From the NCBI GenBank assembly GCA_947579605.1, contig OX388313.1, positions 27,035,214 to 27,099,213 of the forward strand: 64,000 nt of DNA, given 5' to 3'. Under the pieces are notes generated by a model that was not told where the DNA came from, searched no databases, and worked only from the letters and a program-made list of their open reading frames with translations. Numbering within the stretch: position 1 is the stretch's first letter; each line of letters starts with the position of its first letter. The stretch is from Athripsodes cinereus. Lineage: Eukaryota > Arthropoda > Insecta > Trichoptera > Leptoceridae. The translations under genes and the position numbers were made by a program. Positions 1 to 10,953 of the stretch are shown here, piece after piece.

Positions 1-2130
1 TTTAAGTGCAGGCGCACTCGAATAATACACCCACGTATCCAGGCTTAATACTCGTCTTCAGGGATGCGCGCGCGCAGTATCAAAATGATTTATATTTATG
101 ATCTGTGTATTGTTATTATCTTTCAATATTATTTCAGTGGTGGGGTAAGCTCTATAGCTTAGCTTAATCAGTCTTATTCGTGAAGCCGCCGAGCGCGCAC
201 TGCGAGTTCCGTGCGAGTGTCGAGTCGAAAACCTTTCTCTTTACCATAGAAAGATCCATACATTTTGTAACCAATTACATATTAATAATAGCTATACCCT
301 GGTTATTTTTTTTAATTTTATATATACAACGACCATTTCTTGAGTAATAATCAATTATTTATATCTTTACTGACATAATAATGTATAAATAAATAAATAA
401 AAATATTTTCAATTTATTAGTATAAAAATTCCTCGTGAACTGTAGCAATGTTTTTTGTCACATAATTTTGTAAATATTTTATTTTTTTGTGCTCCGAGTT
501 GACGAATGTTTTATAAATTGATAAAATAAATAGTGCTTTTATTTTATGTGCAATAAAAAATAAATAAATAAATAAAAACTGTGCTCTGATTTCTCAAATA
601 AATACATATTTAACAATTTTGGTGCTTGTTATTTTAAAAATTGTTCATAATGGTTGGAGTAGGTACTAAAAATATTGAGACAATTTTTAAAAATAAAATT
701 AATATTAATTGAAAAAAGGAACGGATTTTAACGGAGTTCTTTTGTTTCTTTTAAGTCTGTGATTAAAATTTCAAAATTGTGTTCAGTTCTTCGGAGGAAT
801 ACCACCTATGATTTTTGGGTTATTTTTTTGAAAAGGATTAATCTATCAAGGTATGTACCTACTTTTGAAAATCATTAATTTTTGTTTTGTGACGGAGTAC
901 TTAAATCGGTTTCTCAAAAAAAAATATTAAAAATTGTCTGAAAAAAGTTTAGTAGTATTAAAAGTTTGATTGATTTTTTCAATATTAATTTAAATGAAAT
1001 CGACAATCTCGTTTTTTTTGCGTTCATTATCGCTGCAAGCGGAGAACTTATATTAATAATAGGTATATATTTTATAAACATTTGCACATTTTATCATGAA
1101 GTTTTGCGATAAATATTTAACATGTGACAATTTTAATAACGGATAATTATAAAATAAAATAATTTCAAACAACCGATAGATTTAATTTCCAAAATATTAC
1201 TTAAATCAAACACGTGGTTGTTTCACACCGTTTTTCAAAACTTTTTTTTAATGGATTTTCAGTTGAATAAATTTGAGTTTCTAAAGCATGTTTTCATCAT
1301 GCTTAAGTTTCTTTTATGGCTACATTTTCTTCAATTTAAGTTCTTTTTAACTACATAATTACAATTTATAACATGAGATACCTATATAAAGAGATAAAAA
1401 TCGACTGATTCGATATTTTCAGTCGCGCATCTGTTGCAAACCTCATTACAATTCCAAACGTTTATCGTTAGCATTATACTTATATCGTGAAGGTGTTATG
1501 AGATGGCAGCAGCTTTCGATTCCAAGATCCGTATTCGATTCGAAGACCCGTATATTATGACAGTTAATATCTGAAACCATCGAGCTACTGAATATTTTAT
1601 AAAACATAGTGAAGTATTTAAGAATAATATTTATTCACTTCATCACGATATCTTTCACGTGTGGAGTAACCTGCGGACATTCTGAAATTAAAACATAAAG
1701 TGTACTTACATAAATAAACGATTTCCTTACTCTAGTAAACATAATATTAAATTATTAGTAAACCGTTCATTAAATGTATTCATATATATTATATTACTAC
1801 TATTGAGACATACCACCGAATTTGTAATAATGTGTACCCACATATACATATCTACTATCGTAACTATGGGGCAAGTAGTGAATTAATTTAATTAATGCGG
1901 ATGTGATTGAAGCGTAGAGTGTTCGCATATTACATATAATAATAATAATGTCTACTTGTTTGAAAATGGAACACTTAAAATTTTATTCGGTTTAAATGTT
2001 CAGTGAGTGAACTGCCTTTTTCAGGGCACTACAAAAAATAGGAGTATATAACTCCTATAAATAAAGAATAAGATAAAGAAATACTTTGGTAGGTAGGTAC
2101 TCCCATAATATAAACCGTGCATTCGTGAGT
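1..2130. other. AT-rich non-coding DNA with a short GC-rich islet
   Basis: No ORF or repeat family could be supported here. The stretch is AT-rich except for positions about 60-75 (alternating GC) and 181-235, which is rich in CpG. A TCAGTC initiator-like word sits at about 168-173, just before the GC-rich part, so a host promoter or first exon is possible but unproven. AAAT-type microsatellites lie near 390-400 and 560-580. Confidence 0.35.
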
Positions 2131-2159
2131 TTACTGGGTTTACACATTTTTCTGTTTGT

Positions 2160-2285
2160 TTTTAAATGTTCTGTAAATGGCAGATGTAAGTAGGTACATA
2201 AAACATTGCTTATGAAATATGAAACATCTTAAATTGGACGATGAAGCATGCCACACATTCTGATTTTATTATTTTTATTGGCACT
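2160..2285 (+). mobile_element. Degenerate copy of the RTE-tailed short element (5' part)
   Basis: The segment with words TGTTCTGTAAATGGCAG, GACGATGAAGCATGCCA and TTGGCAC resembles, with many changes, the internal part of the 250-bp family best seen at 30388-30632 (reverse orientation). The diagnostic 3' end is missing. Old, diverged copy; low certainty. Confidence 0.3.
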
Positions 2286-2387
2286 GAAAATTCAAAAATC
2301 TATAATACTAATTATGCACTTTTAATATTTTTTTTTTGAAAAAATATTATTGTGAATTGTATTGCTTTTAAGAATGTATTGATAAAC

Positions 2388-2494
2388 TGGATTGCCCTAG
2401 AACAGGTCTCACCTAGTTGGGTAATCCACTATATTCTGTGAAATATTTATGTATTTGTATTATGATGAAATAAAATAAATAAATAAATAAAATA
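2388..2494 (+). mobile_element. Possible non-LTR retrotransposon 3' tail with AAAT microsatellite
   Basis: A short unique-looking segment runs into an (AAAT)n run at about 2468-2492, the arrangement typical of CR1/Jockey-like 3' ends. A similar tail with (AAAT)n occurs at about 24450-24545. No coding remnant is attached, so the assignment is an inference. Confidence 0.3.
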
Positions 2495-2890
2495 GTATTA
2501 AAACAAACTGGAACCCAGAAGATATTTCAGCCTCAATGAATTGTTTTGCTTACTGTATAATTATAAGTAAATTATTAATGTTGTAAATTGTATATTTATC
2601 AATAATAAATATAGTTGAATTTGAATGCTAGTATTTTGAGCCTAATCCTTTGATTCTGGGTAGGTGAATTTTTCCCGGCTTTTTTTTCATAGAATTTTCA
2701 CATAATTTTAAGTGTTTGTGTGATCATGGCTGATGACATACTGAAGTCTAATTTTTTTTTAATCAATAACAATGCACAAATGTTGAGACAATTCATCACC
2801 AATTAGGTTGGTGATGAGAAGTGTGTACGGCAATGCATCCGCCACGCTGAAAAAAATATACCTACGTAATATAGACGTAGGTGTTGATAG

Positions 2891-3277
2891 TAGTAATGTA
2901 ACGAATATTCGTATTCGCATATTTCAAAGTATTCGCATTCGTATTCACAAAAAAATATGCGAATGTTTTGCGAATATTATTTTGGTAATAAAGTATCGGA
3001 TATTCGGTAAATGTACCGGATACTTACCCGGTACATTGAAGAAAAAGGAACTGCAAGAAAATATTCTTTAAAATAACCGAGGAGTTACGTAATATTTAAA
3101 ATTCGTATACCATTTTGAAAATTCGGCGACGGAGGGTAAAAATTTCAATGTTTGGGCAATTGTAAAAATTTAAGCTAGTCAAAATTCGCTATTCGCATTG
3201 GCATTCGCTAATGTCGGCAGCAAATATTCGCATTCGCATTCGCGAATATCCAAAATCACACATTCGTTACATCACTA
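2891..3277. mobile_element. hAT-like non-autonomous element with 8-bp target duplication
   Basis: The 387-bp unit starts TAGTAATGTAACGAAT and ends with the inverse of TAGTGATGTAACGAAT, so the terminal inverted repeats match at 15 of 16 positions. It is flanked by a perfect 8-bp direct repeat GTTGATAG (2883-2890 and 3278-3285), the size made by hAT transposases. Inside, the words ATTCG and GCGAAT recur many times in both halves, as subterminal repeats do in hAT elements. It has no transposase; a short ORF across the left end is fortuitous. Confidence 0.8.
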
Positions 3278-3289
3278 GTTGATAGTTAT

Positions 3290-3760
3290 CTTTGAGGTTC
3301 ACTCTATCTGCTCCTTACATTTTGTGTTAAAAATATTTAATTAAATTCAAAATGTATTCTTCATTATTATCATTATATGATAGCTCAGAATAAGGGTCTT
3401 AAGTGCACATTGAAATATTGGCCCTAAGTATTGAAAGATATCAAGTGAATGATTAAAATATTCGGAAGTATTTAACTAATGAATTCCCCATATTATCGAC
3501 CGTCCGCTAGTGATTACGGCAATACATATAATTATCATCAAATTCTTTGGTTAGTGTTTTGATGATGAAATTATCGGTTCTTATAACATGTCTACATATA
3601 CATACATACATTTCTATTACACCATACATTGATAATTAGAAATGTGATAAATAATATGTATGTATATTATATGAAATACTATGTACAATGAAACTTGCTC
3701 AATATCTTTTAAAATTTGTTTCGTATAAATTAAAATATTCTAACATTCTGTATATTACAT
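3290..3760. other. AT-rich spacer, nothing recognised
   Basis: Plain AT-rich sequence between the hAT-like element and an RTE tail. No open frame, hairpin or repeat family was supported. Confidence 0.5.
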
Positions 3761-3958
3761 ACCATCACGCCGCTTCCCTCGCGGGGTAGGCAGAAAGGAT
3801 CGAGCGCCATTTCCTTCTATCCTTGCATAAATCTTTCGCCTCCGTCACTGTCATACAATTGCTCATGCATGCTCTCCTGTTCAATGTGCTCAACACGTGA
3901 CCGTCCTGTAGGATTTGATTTAAATGATCTTGCCATTTGATCCTAGGACGTCTGTATA
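3761..3958 (-). mobile_element. RTE-like retrotransposon 3' tail, family 2
   Basis: Read on the minus strand this encodes the C-terminal end of an RTE-type polyprotein: GRPRIKWQDHL, then STLNRRACM, a TVTEAKD block, and SILSAYPAREAA before a TGA stop. The same tail occurs at 49490-49741 and 62406-62636. Only about 65 codons remain, so it is a strongly 5'-truncated copy. The element ends a few bases after the stop. Confidence 0.75.
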
Positions 3959-4196
3959 TTATATCTTATATAATATTTTCTCTGGGATCGCATTGGCAAA
4001 AAGCAGTAATGGTCCCAGTAGAGTATGATATGTTTTCATTACTAATAATAATAACTAAAAAAGCACCATCGTGGCTTAAGGAGCTTTGTCCCCTTGACTT
4101 TACTATTTGAAGAACTTTGTGCTCTTCAGCATTGACCGTAAATAGATTTGCTAGAAGAGCCTATAGAGCCAGAAAATCCACCACCACCACCAAACC

Positions 4197-4340
4197 TTCA
4201 CGACATATCCCACAAATGGGGTAGTCAGCAGACCAGCTGCATGCAATAAACATACAAGCCGTCTTCTCTGTGCCTAAAAAAATAAGACATTCAGGATGGG
4301 TGGCAAACCTCATCGCTGACTTTGAGATGTAAAATGTTTT
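4197..4340 (-). mobile_element. RTE-tailed short element, 3' portion
   Basis: Plus-strand words CACGACATATCCCACAAATGGGG, CAGCTGCATGCAATAAACAT and CATTCAGGATGGGTGGCAAA identify a member of the 250-bp family. Sense is minus, because the RTE-like 3' end lies on the left. A (CCA)n run at about 4180-4195 sits where the 3' microsatellite tail would be. Confidence 0.65.
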
Positions 4341-6689
4341 TTGGTTAGCTGGAAGATATTGCTTCCAGGCAATAAGCTCGCCAATTCCTCATGATTTTTT
4401 TTCTGATCAATAAAGTGTTCTTATTATTATTATTTTTTTTCGGACATCTTTTTTTTTACAGAACACTCAAAAATTTACGGTAAAAAGAGAATGAGGCCAG
4501 TAAATCCAATTCAATATATTCACTGTGTCGGTGTTTAGGTAGTAGTTTTCTTCTACTAAAGTTTGTTTTAATGTCACGATAAAACATATAGAAGAAAACA
4601 TTTGTTTTTTTTTAATTTTGCTTATTTGATTATATCGATATATTTCATGTGACATACGCGGAATTCACTAGAGAGATGCGATGTACATTGTAGAAGTTAT
4701 TTTTTTCTGTATATTTTAGCTTTCTCTAGATTAATTTTCTTCTGGGATCGCATTGGCTTAGACCTTTAAAGGTTTCAACTAGATATAGATTCTTTTTAAT
4801 AATAATAATATACCTATGTACCTATTGGGTGGAATGACAAAAAATAAACAATCTTAAAAAATCTGTTGTAATTATTTCAACTTAACAGACAGTGATATGG
4901 GTATAACATATCACTGTTAACAGAAAGCAAAAATTATAACCCATTTTTAAAAATAATTGGCATATCCGCTTGAGAAATGTCTACTTGGTCACACAGTTAA
5001 TTACTAATTACAAAAACTATTTAAATATGGTTTATTTATTCATAAATAGGCGAATTAGAGGCATGATAATCAGGTATGTACTTTAACTTTCTCATAAAAC
5101 AACACATTATGAATAATGTGTACCTATTGATAAATAATGATAAAATACTATACATTTAATTACAGTGTTATGATTGTTGCAATTACAGGTACTATTATTT
5201 ATGACATTATTACATATGGCTTAATGTACAAAACATCTAACGTAATTTTAATAATCAATGTAGGCAGTTACCTATTTATCTTTTTGAGGTCTTGGAATGC
5301 TTAAGCCCTATATTTCAATGCGTACTGAGGGTTTATTACTCTTATCCTGATGTAGTCCTTGATCCGGTTAAAATTGCTATTATGTACTTCCACTAAACTC
5401 CAACATTTCAAAACCATTTTACACCAAAATGTAAGGGGAGAGAAATAATGATCTTCGGAGATTACCTATTACCCCTCACTTATTATCAATTTATACTGAT
5501 GAATCTAATGTTGAAGATAATGACAAAAATTGAAGATCATCTGCTATCTGTCCTTTAGATTATTTTTTTTTTTTTTGTAAATAGCTGCCTAACATTATTA
5601 TTGGATTTGAAAGACCGACACTTTTAAATTATGGGCTTTCTCAGGATAAGTCACACTTTGGGCACACAGAAATATCAGGTCTTAATTAGACAAATTTAGA
5701 TACAATTAGAGGTAGTGTTATATTTCTTCTACCCTTGAACGTTACCACTTCAACTTATAAGAAGAAACACGACTCTTTCATTCAAACCCACTTTATTCCA
5801 TTCGAGCATCTTTTCGCTTTAATAATAATTTCATTTTCATAGCGGTATCAGTTAGGGCATGTTATATAAATATTCTTTAATATAATATCCCTTTATCTAT
5901 TATAAATGCTCACTCAGCAAGTAAATGCTAAAATTACTTTTTACTCGTTAGTATCCTCGTGCGAATTAGTTTAGAGCAAATTTGTACATCTTTTTTCCTT
6001 GTTGCTCTGTCTAATGCGATGAATTTTCAATAGATTCAATATTATATTCATACAATAGTTACAATCTTCTAAATTGATCTAAAGTATTTGACATTTTATC
6101 ATGTCTAAAATATGTCATAGTTAGTTGCAACATGAACGAGTTTTTTGTGTATTTACAGTCTATAGTACAGTGCCATAATTATGTCTATAGTAATATATAT
6201 TTCTACTGCATACTCGTATTATGCATTTAATACTGGTAATTCGTTTCATTAATAGTAGGTAAGTATCTAAAAGAGATAAATGTGCAATTGCAATGTGGTT
6301 TTTAGTAAAAAAATATATTAAAAACAAAGTAGATATGTTTAATTATGCTATTGAAAATAACCATTTGTGCATACATAGATACATAAATTGTATGTTCCTT
6401 TTCCATGCATATTTCTATGTTTACAATCGTAGGTAAATTTATATGATATTATACTGTATATATGTGTGTCATCCTGGGTGTACGATTTTTCATCAAGGGA
6501 GATTTAATCTTCGAGAGGGTTCTGGTGGGAAAGCCCATAAGGTCAACCTCGAGCCCATTCTTCGATTAAAATAAAATCTTCTAGACTGATTGGATGACAT
6601 GATAACTGATATTCTTGAAACATCCAGGGGTGGTGGGAACCTCACCATTAAGTTTAAGAAGAATTATGAACGTCTTGGTGTATCCAGCA
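4341..6689. other. AT-rich intergenic DNA, nothing firm
   Basis: No gene could be supported. The word TCTGGGATCGCATTGGC occurs at about 4742 and also at about 3983, suggesting fragments of one old repeat. A weak inverted pair (GTGTCATCC near 6467 and GGATGACAT near 6592) may mark a small decayed element. Confidence 0.4.
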
Positions 6690-6860
6690 AAAGGTAGGTG
6701 TTCGAAAAAATAAAGACATTTTACATCTCAAATTCAGTGATAAGATTTGCCACCAATCGTAAATGTCATTTTTTTTGTTGATACGTAGAAGACGGCTTGT
6801 GTGTTTGTTACATGCAGCTGATCCACTTGCTGCCCCACTTGTGGGATGCACCCTGATGGC
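6690..6860 (+). mobile_element. RTE-tailed short element
   Basis: Plus-sense copy: AGACATTTTACATCTCAAAT, a GTTACATGCAGCTGATC block, and the 3' end CCCCACTTGTGGGATGCACC-CTGATGG. The last part carries the CCCACTTGTGGG hairpin shared with RTE tails. Confidence 0.65.
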
Positions 6861-7449
6861 TTAGTATATTTTCTATATACCTCAAGCTTATCTCAGATAT
6901 GTCTTTTTTACATATATCCTAAATTACAAATATATAAAAAAATTGGTCGCAAAATTTGATTGGTCGCAATAGGTACAAATCCTTCCTTTAAATTTTCGGT
7001 CACAGCCTCATTCGTGACGTATTAAAGTTGTCTTGTAATTATTTTAAAGCAAAAAAGTAAAATCTTACTTACATATTTACTGTTTAATATCTATATTTGT
7101 AGTTGTAATAATAACTATATTAGAAAGCAAAAATAAATTAAAAACTAAAAGAAAAATAAACAAACAAATAAATACATTCACGATTATTCCGACTACCTAC
7201 CTACTTATTATGTTTTTATTTACAGACTTATAATTCTAAAGTCATGGCTTATGAATATTTTTTTTTTACCTATTTTTGTTTTATTATTAGTGTAATTACA
7301 AGCTGAAAATCTGGCGTTGTCCGGGTTTCATTTCACATTTTAATCCCTCAATCTATCTATACCACCAAAGTATGTCCAACAAGTAGGGATAGTAAACTCA
7401 CCGCGTATTTTAAATACACAAGTTTTTGTCTCCATGCTAATAAAAAAAT

Positions 7450-7866
7450 ACTATGCTATCCCCTCACGCCGTGTCCCAAGTGGGGTAGGCAGAGAGAACG
7501 GATCGCCAGATAGATCTATCTTTACACACTTCCTTCGCTTCCTCCACATTCATACAGTTTCTCATGCACGCACGTCGGTTCCTCTTACACAACACACGGC
7601 CGTCCTTGAGAATTTGATGCACGTGATCAAGCCACGTGGTTCTCGGACGCCCGCGCTTCCTCACACCCTTTCTTTCAGAGAAGTATATCCTCTATGTCAT
7701 TCTTACCTCGTTCATTCATTCAACATGTCCAAACCACCGTAGCTTATTCACGCGCATTCTGTCCACAATAATCTTCTTGCATCTGATCATTCTTCTAAAA
7801 TCCTCATTCTTCACTCTATCACGCAGCGTTTTACCAACCAACTTTCTCAACGATCGCATCTCCACT
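7450..7866 (-). mobile_element. RTE-like retrotransposon tail, family 1
   Basis: The minus strand encodes RKRGRPRTTWLDHVHQIL, NRRACMRNCMN and SAYPTWDTA before TGA, near-identical to the longer copy at 42117-42888. The segment further 5' (7740-7866) corresponds to the RMR-KLR-WFGHVER and MVGKTLRDRV part but is broken by frame changes. A 5'-truncated, inactivated copy. The left flank CTATGCTATCC resembles the microsatellite tail of the 42.1-kb copy. Confidence 0.75.
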
Positions 7867-7879
7867 AATAAAAAATAAT

Positions 7880-8477
7880 GAATTTAAAATAGGTTACTCG
7901 CATCATCGCTGAATTGATACTGTGCCCCAATGCACTCAGGAAAGATCTGTATCATTTGTAGTTCAGAAAAAAAACCATGATCCTAATTGAGTCACATTTT
8001 GAATATGTGCAATAATATTTTCCAAAAAGAGTGTTGTTCTCGCGTCCTCAGAGTTTCTCCGGATATCCCTCTTTCATGTCCTGGGAAGAAGTAACTCTCT
8101 TAATGGAGAAGGCCTGTTTCTGCTCTATGCTCCCAGGAAGAGTGTTAAAGAGTGATTGAATTACACAAGTTCCAGAAAGACCTGTCTTCTATATAATCTG
8201 ACCAGACTGACAATGCCCTAATTAAAAAAAGCATTACCATTTTAAAAAGCTGAATCCGACTGAAAGCGCATCTCTTGGAATCCGGCCAAGGTTCCAAATA
8301 TTTGGAGGTTTGCTGGAATGTATTGTCATATCTAAATACGTACACTAATTTTTATATAATTCTTTACGCCGCGCCGGAGCGATACAACGCTATGTCACGA
8401 GACGACATGGCCGTCCAAAGTTTTTAAAACAGTTTACATTAATTATTAGTTGTTGTAGGCTTTCGCGGTCTTCATTT
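7880..8477. other. Old repeat remnants, no gene
   Basis: No coding frame is supported. The stretch 8090-8160 shares GAAGGCCTGTTTCTGC and GGAAGAGTGTT with about 18620-18675 (GGTTTCTGCCCTGTGCTC, GGAGTGTTGAAG) and, more loosely, 45425-45475, so a diverged dispersed repeat is likely. Its class is unknown. Confidence 0.35.
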
Positions 8478-8661
8478 ATAGATGTATGTGTTCTTCCGGG
8501 TTTACCGCGTCTTGTCGATCTTCTTCCTCCTTCTTTACGTTTCGACTCTACTGACTGAGTCATACTTTTGAAAATGACTCAATCAGTAGAGTCGAAACGT
8601 AAAGAAGGAGGAAGAAGATCGACAAGACACGGTAAACCCAGAAGAGCACATACATCTATAA
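8478..8661. repeat. Near-perfect 85-bp inverted duplication (hairpin)
   Basis: The left arm 8478-8562 and right arm 8575-8661 are inverse copies with only a few mismatches, separated by about 12 bases. RNA from either strand would fold into a long stem. The right arm has an open frame (start MTQSVESKRKEGG) and the inverse of the left arm carries nearly the same peptide. The left-arm version continues beyond the palindrome toward 8390. This suggests inverted duplication of one end of an unrecognised sequence rather than ordinary terminal repeats. Confidence 0.85.
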
Positions 8662-8844
8662 TTTACATTTACTTTTTAGTTTTTACATATATTATTATTG
8701 TAAAACAAATTTACTATAAAAATTATTGTGGATTATTGCTTTTATCCATGAACATTTTGTTCAAACGATTTTGTTTTAATTACGAAAAAATTACATATGT
8801 ATTTTATTTATTTATATCACAAAATATAGCATGTGAAAAGACGA

Positions 8845-9008
8845 GTTCGTCGGTAGCCTGGAGGTAGAGTCTCGGCCTCGTGAACAGGGGGTCCGTGGTT
8901 CGATCCCAGGTGCCGGCAAACTCCCCATTCACGACACAAGCTTTTAGCTTACTGTGTATCAGGTTGTATTTGGGTTAATAACAAAACCCAGATATATATT
9001 AAAAAAAT
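8845..9008 (+). mobile_element. SINE family A, full-length copy
   Basis: tRNA-derived head with a polymerase III A-box-like block (GGTAGCCTGGAGG, from 8852) and a perfect B box GGTTCGATCCC at 8897-8907. The body contains ACGACACAAGCTTTTAGC, and the tail has a small hairpin around GGGTTAATAACAAAACCC, ending in ATATATT and A-rich sequence. Seven more copies lie in the window, in both orientations. Confidence 0.85.
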
Positions 9009-9999
9009 ATGCCATGAAAAAATGCAATACAAAACTATGTTCGTAAGTCTCTTTGGGCATAATTGGACATAGTCTACTTTCGCTCCGAATATACATCGTT
9101 TACACATATTTGAATTTATGATATTCTAATGACTACCGAATTGTTATTTCCACAATATTATAATGATGATGATCTTGGTAAATGTAACAAACGTATGTAG
9201 TAAAATAAAATAAAATGACATTACCATTCTAACAATATTATTAATACCTAACTAACTAACAATATGTCATGAAAATTATAATGATGCCAATTTGTTGTCT
9301 AGATTTAGACGAAGTTTGATTTGTGTCTCATGATTTGTCAATTAATATTCGAAGGAAACGATCCTCATCCATTGAAGTCAACTAAAAGATATAAATAATC
9401 TTTTTCTAAAAATTTCTCGCAACTGTTACATAGTTTATCCTTTCAAAGTAAGTGAAACGGTCAATAACATTTAAAATTTACGCAAAATAACAAAACATCA
9501 AAAAATACATCATAATATTTAAATTGGCATCAATAACAATTTGTCAAGTCGTTACTTTCCATGTGTTTGTTGACCCGAAGATATAATATTATTCACACGC
9601 ATTCGTCAGAGATAAATAAATAAATAAATAATTGGCGATAAGTCGTAATATAAATAATTATTAACATAATATCATTCATTGTTGTGTATTTTTAATATCA
9701 TCGTCGTCCATTTTGTGTTTCATCGCATGGTCTTCCATTTTGGCACACAAATGCACGTGAGATGAATAACATTCATGATATGACAGAAACGCATTTTGTT
9801 TGAACGATGTAGCTATAGTTGGGAATCTTACGTTGGTACAGTATAAACTAAAGTCAATATTATATCCTTTTTCTTGACTTGAATGTTTGGTCTTATCAAA
9901 TCTTACATCATTACATTACTCAGTTTGTTCAAAGAGTTTTTGATTGGAATGGGTTTGTTCAAAGTTAAACACGACAATTTTGTAATTAAAAAATAATTA
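9009..9999. other. AT-rich DNA, nothing firm
   Basis: No gene found. ATAATGATGCCAATTT at about 9269 and the inverse of TTGATGCCAATTT near 9521-9533 could be ends of a decayed inverted-repeat element of about 270 bp, but no target duplication was seen. An (AAAT)n run lies at about 9612-9631. Confidence 0.35.
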
Positions 10000-10002
10000 A
10001 TG

Positions 10003-10177
10003 TTTTCTTCTACTATAAATGTTCTTTTTCAAGAGAGACGTCTCTCGCCTAAAAATGACATTGTCATTGTAGTTGTTATAATAAATATTACCTCGAAACG
10101 GGTGCAAATCCAGTGAGGTAATATTGAGTTCATAAATGTGAATTTGGGTTCATAAATAATTTGAGTTCATAAATAGT
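10003..10177 (+). repeat. Partial hairpin-element arm plus short direct repeats
   Basis: TTTTCTTCTACTATAAAT followed by AAGAGAGACGTCTCTCG (10003-10050) matches one arm of the hairpin family at 26338, 40722 and 63938. The second arm is not clear. At 10124-10177 the phrase GAGTTCATAAAT (or GGGTTCATAAAT) appears three times. Confidence 0.45.
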
Positions 10178-10451
10178 GAAAAAATGTTATACTCTTGTTT
10201 TGTAAATATTTTTTTGGTAAATAAAAATTATTATTATCTCATATCTCATTTATTTTAAAAAACAATTTTAGATTCTACATTTTAAACACAATATAAGATT
10301 AACAATAAAATTTGAATATAACATTAAATAACAAAAACCATAAAATATTAAAATAAATTTATATTCAAAATGCAGAACCCCAACATTATTCGAGTTGATT
10401 CTTCCATGATGTTCTATGAAATAGTACAATCATGGGAGATCACTTACAGAG

Positions 10452-10953
10452 CTACAAGGCAAAAAACCTTCTTACTATCCTGGTAGACGATAGAAGTACG
10501 GCCTTCTGCATGCTGTATTTGAGCCTGTCATCTACTCCCAGTTTTCTGAGATTGCTTGACAGTCTCTTAGGTATTAAACCATTCACAGACAACACTATAG
10601 GCATGATGATTGTGGTAGGTGTTCTCCACATATCTTTGATTTCGTGAGCAAGATCAAGATATTTTATTATCTTATCTTGCTCAGCTTTATTTAAATTTTC
10701 ATCGTGCGGTATAGTGATGTCTATGATGTATGTTTTACGGCATCTGCAATCAACCAATACAATATCTGGTCGATTAGCTAGAATAGTTCGATCAGTTTGA
10801 ATCGGTCGATCCCAGTAGAGTTTAGTGTCATTGTTTTCAAGTACCCATACTGGGCAGTAATTATAATATGGTAATTTTGATTCCTGTTCAATTAATTTAA
10901 ATTTCAAAGCTAAATTTTGATGTAATATTTTTGCTACCTGATCATAACTTTAT
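10452..10953 (-). pseudogene. C-terminal endonuclease-like end of a non-LTR retrotransposon
   Basis: The minus frame has 151 codons from its first ATG and stays coding-like upstream to about 10953 (DQVAKILHQNLALKF). It contains YWDRPIQTDRTILANRPDI, then a VDCRCRKTYIIDITIP block and YLDLAHEIKDMW. The RPDI...D...IID pattern resembles the PD-(D/E)XK restriction-like endonuclease found after the reverse transcriptase in R2/R4/NeSL-type elements. Family assignment is from memory of that pattern, so clade is uncertain. The reverse transcriptase is missing, so this is a 5'-truncated remnant although the remaining frame is intact. It ends RRIVRRFFAL near the left end, with no clear poly-A. Confidence 0.6.

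Noticed and set aside
8845..8918. True tRNA gene
   Set aside because: The A and B boxes are clear, but a cloverleaf is not well formed and the same sequence recurs with a SINE body and tail in eight places; it is a tRNA-derived SINE head.
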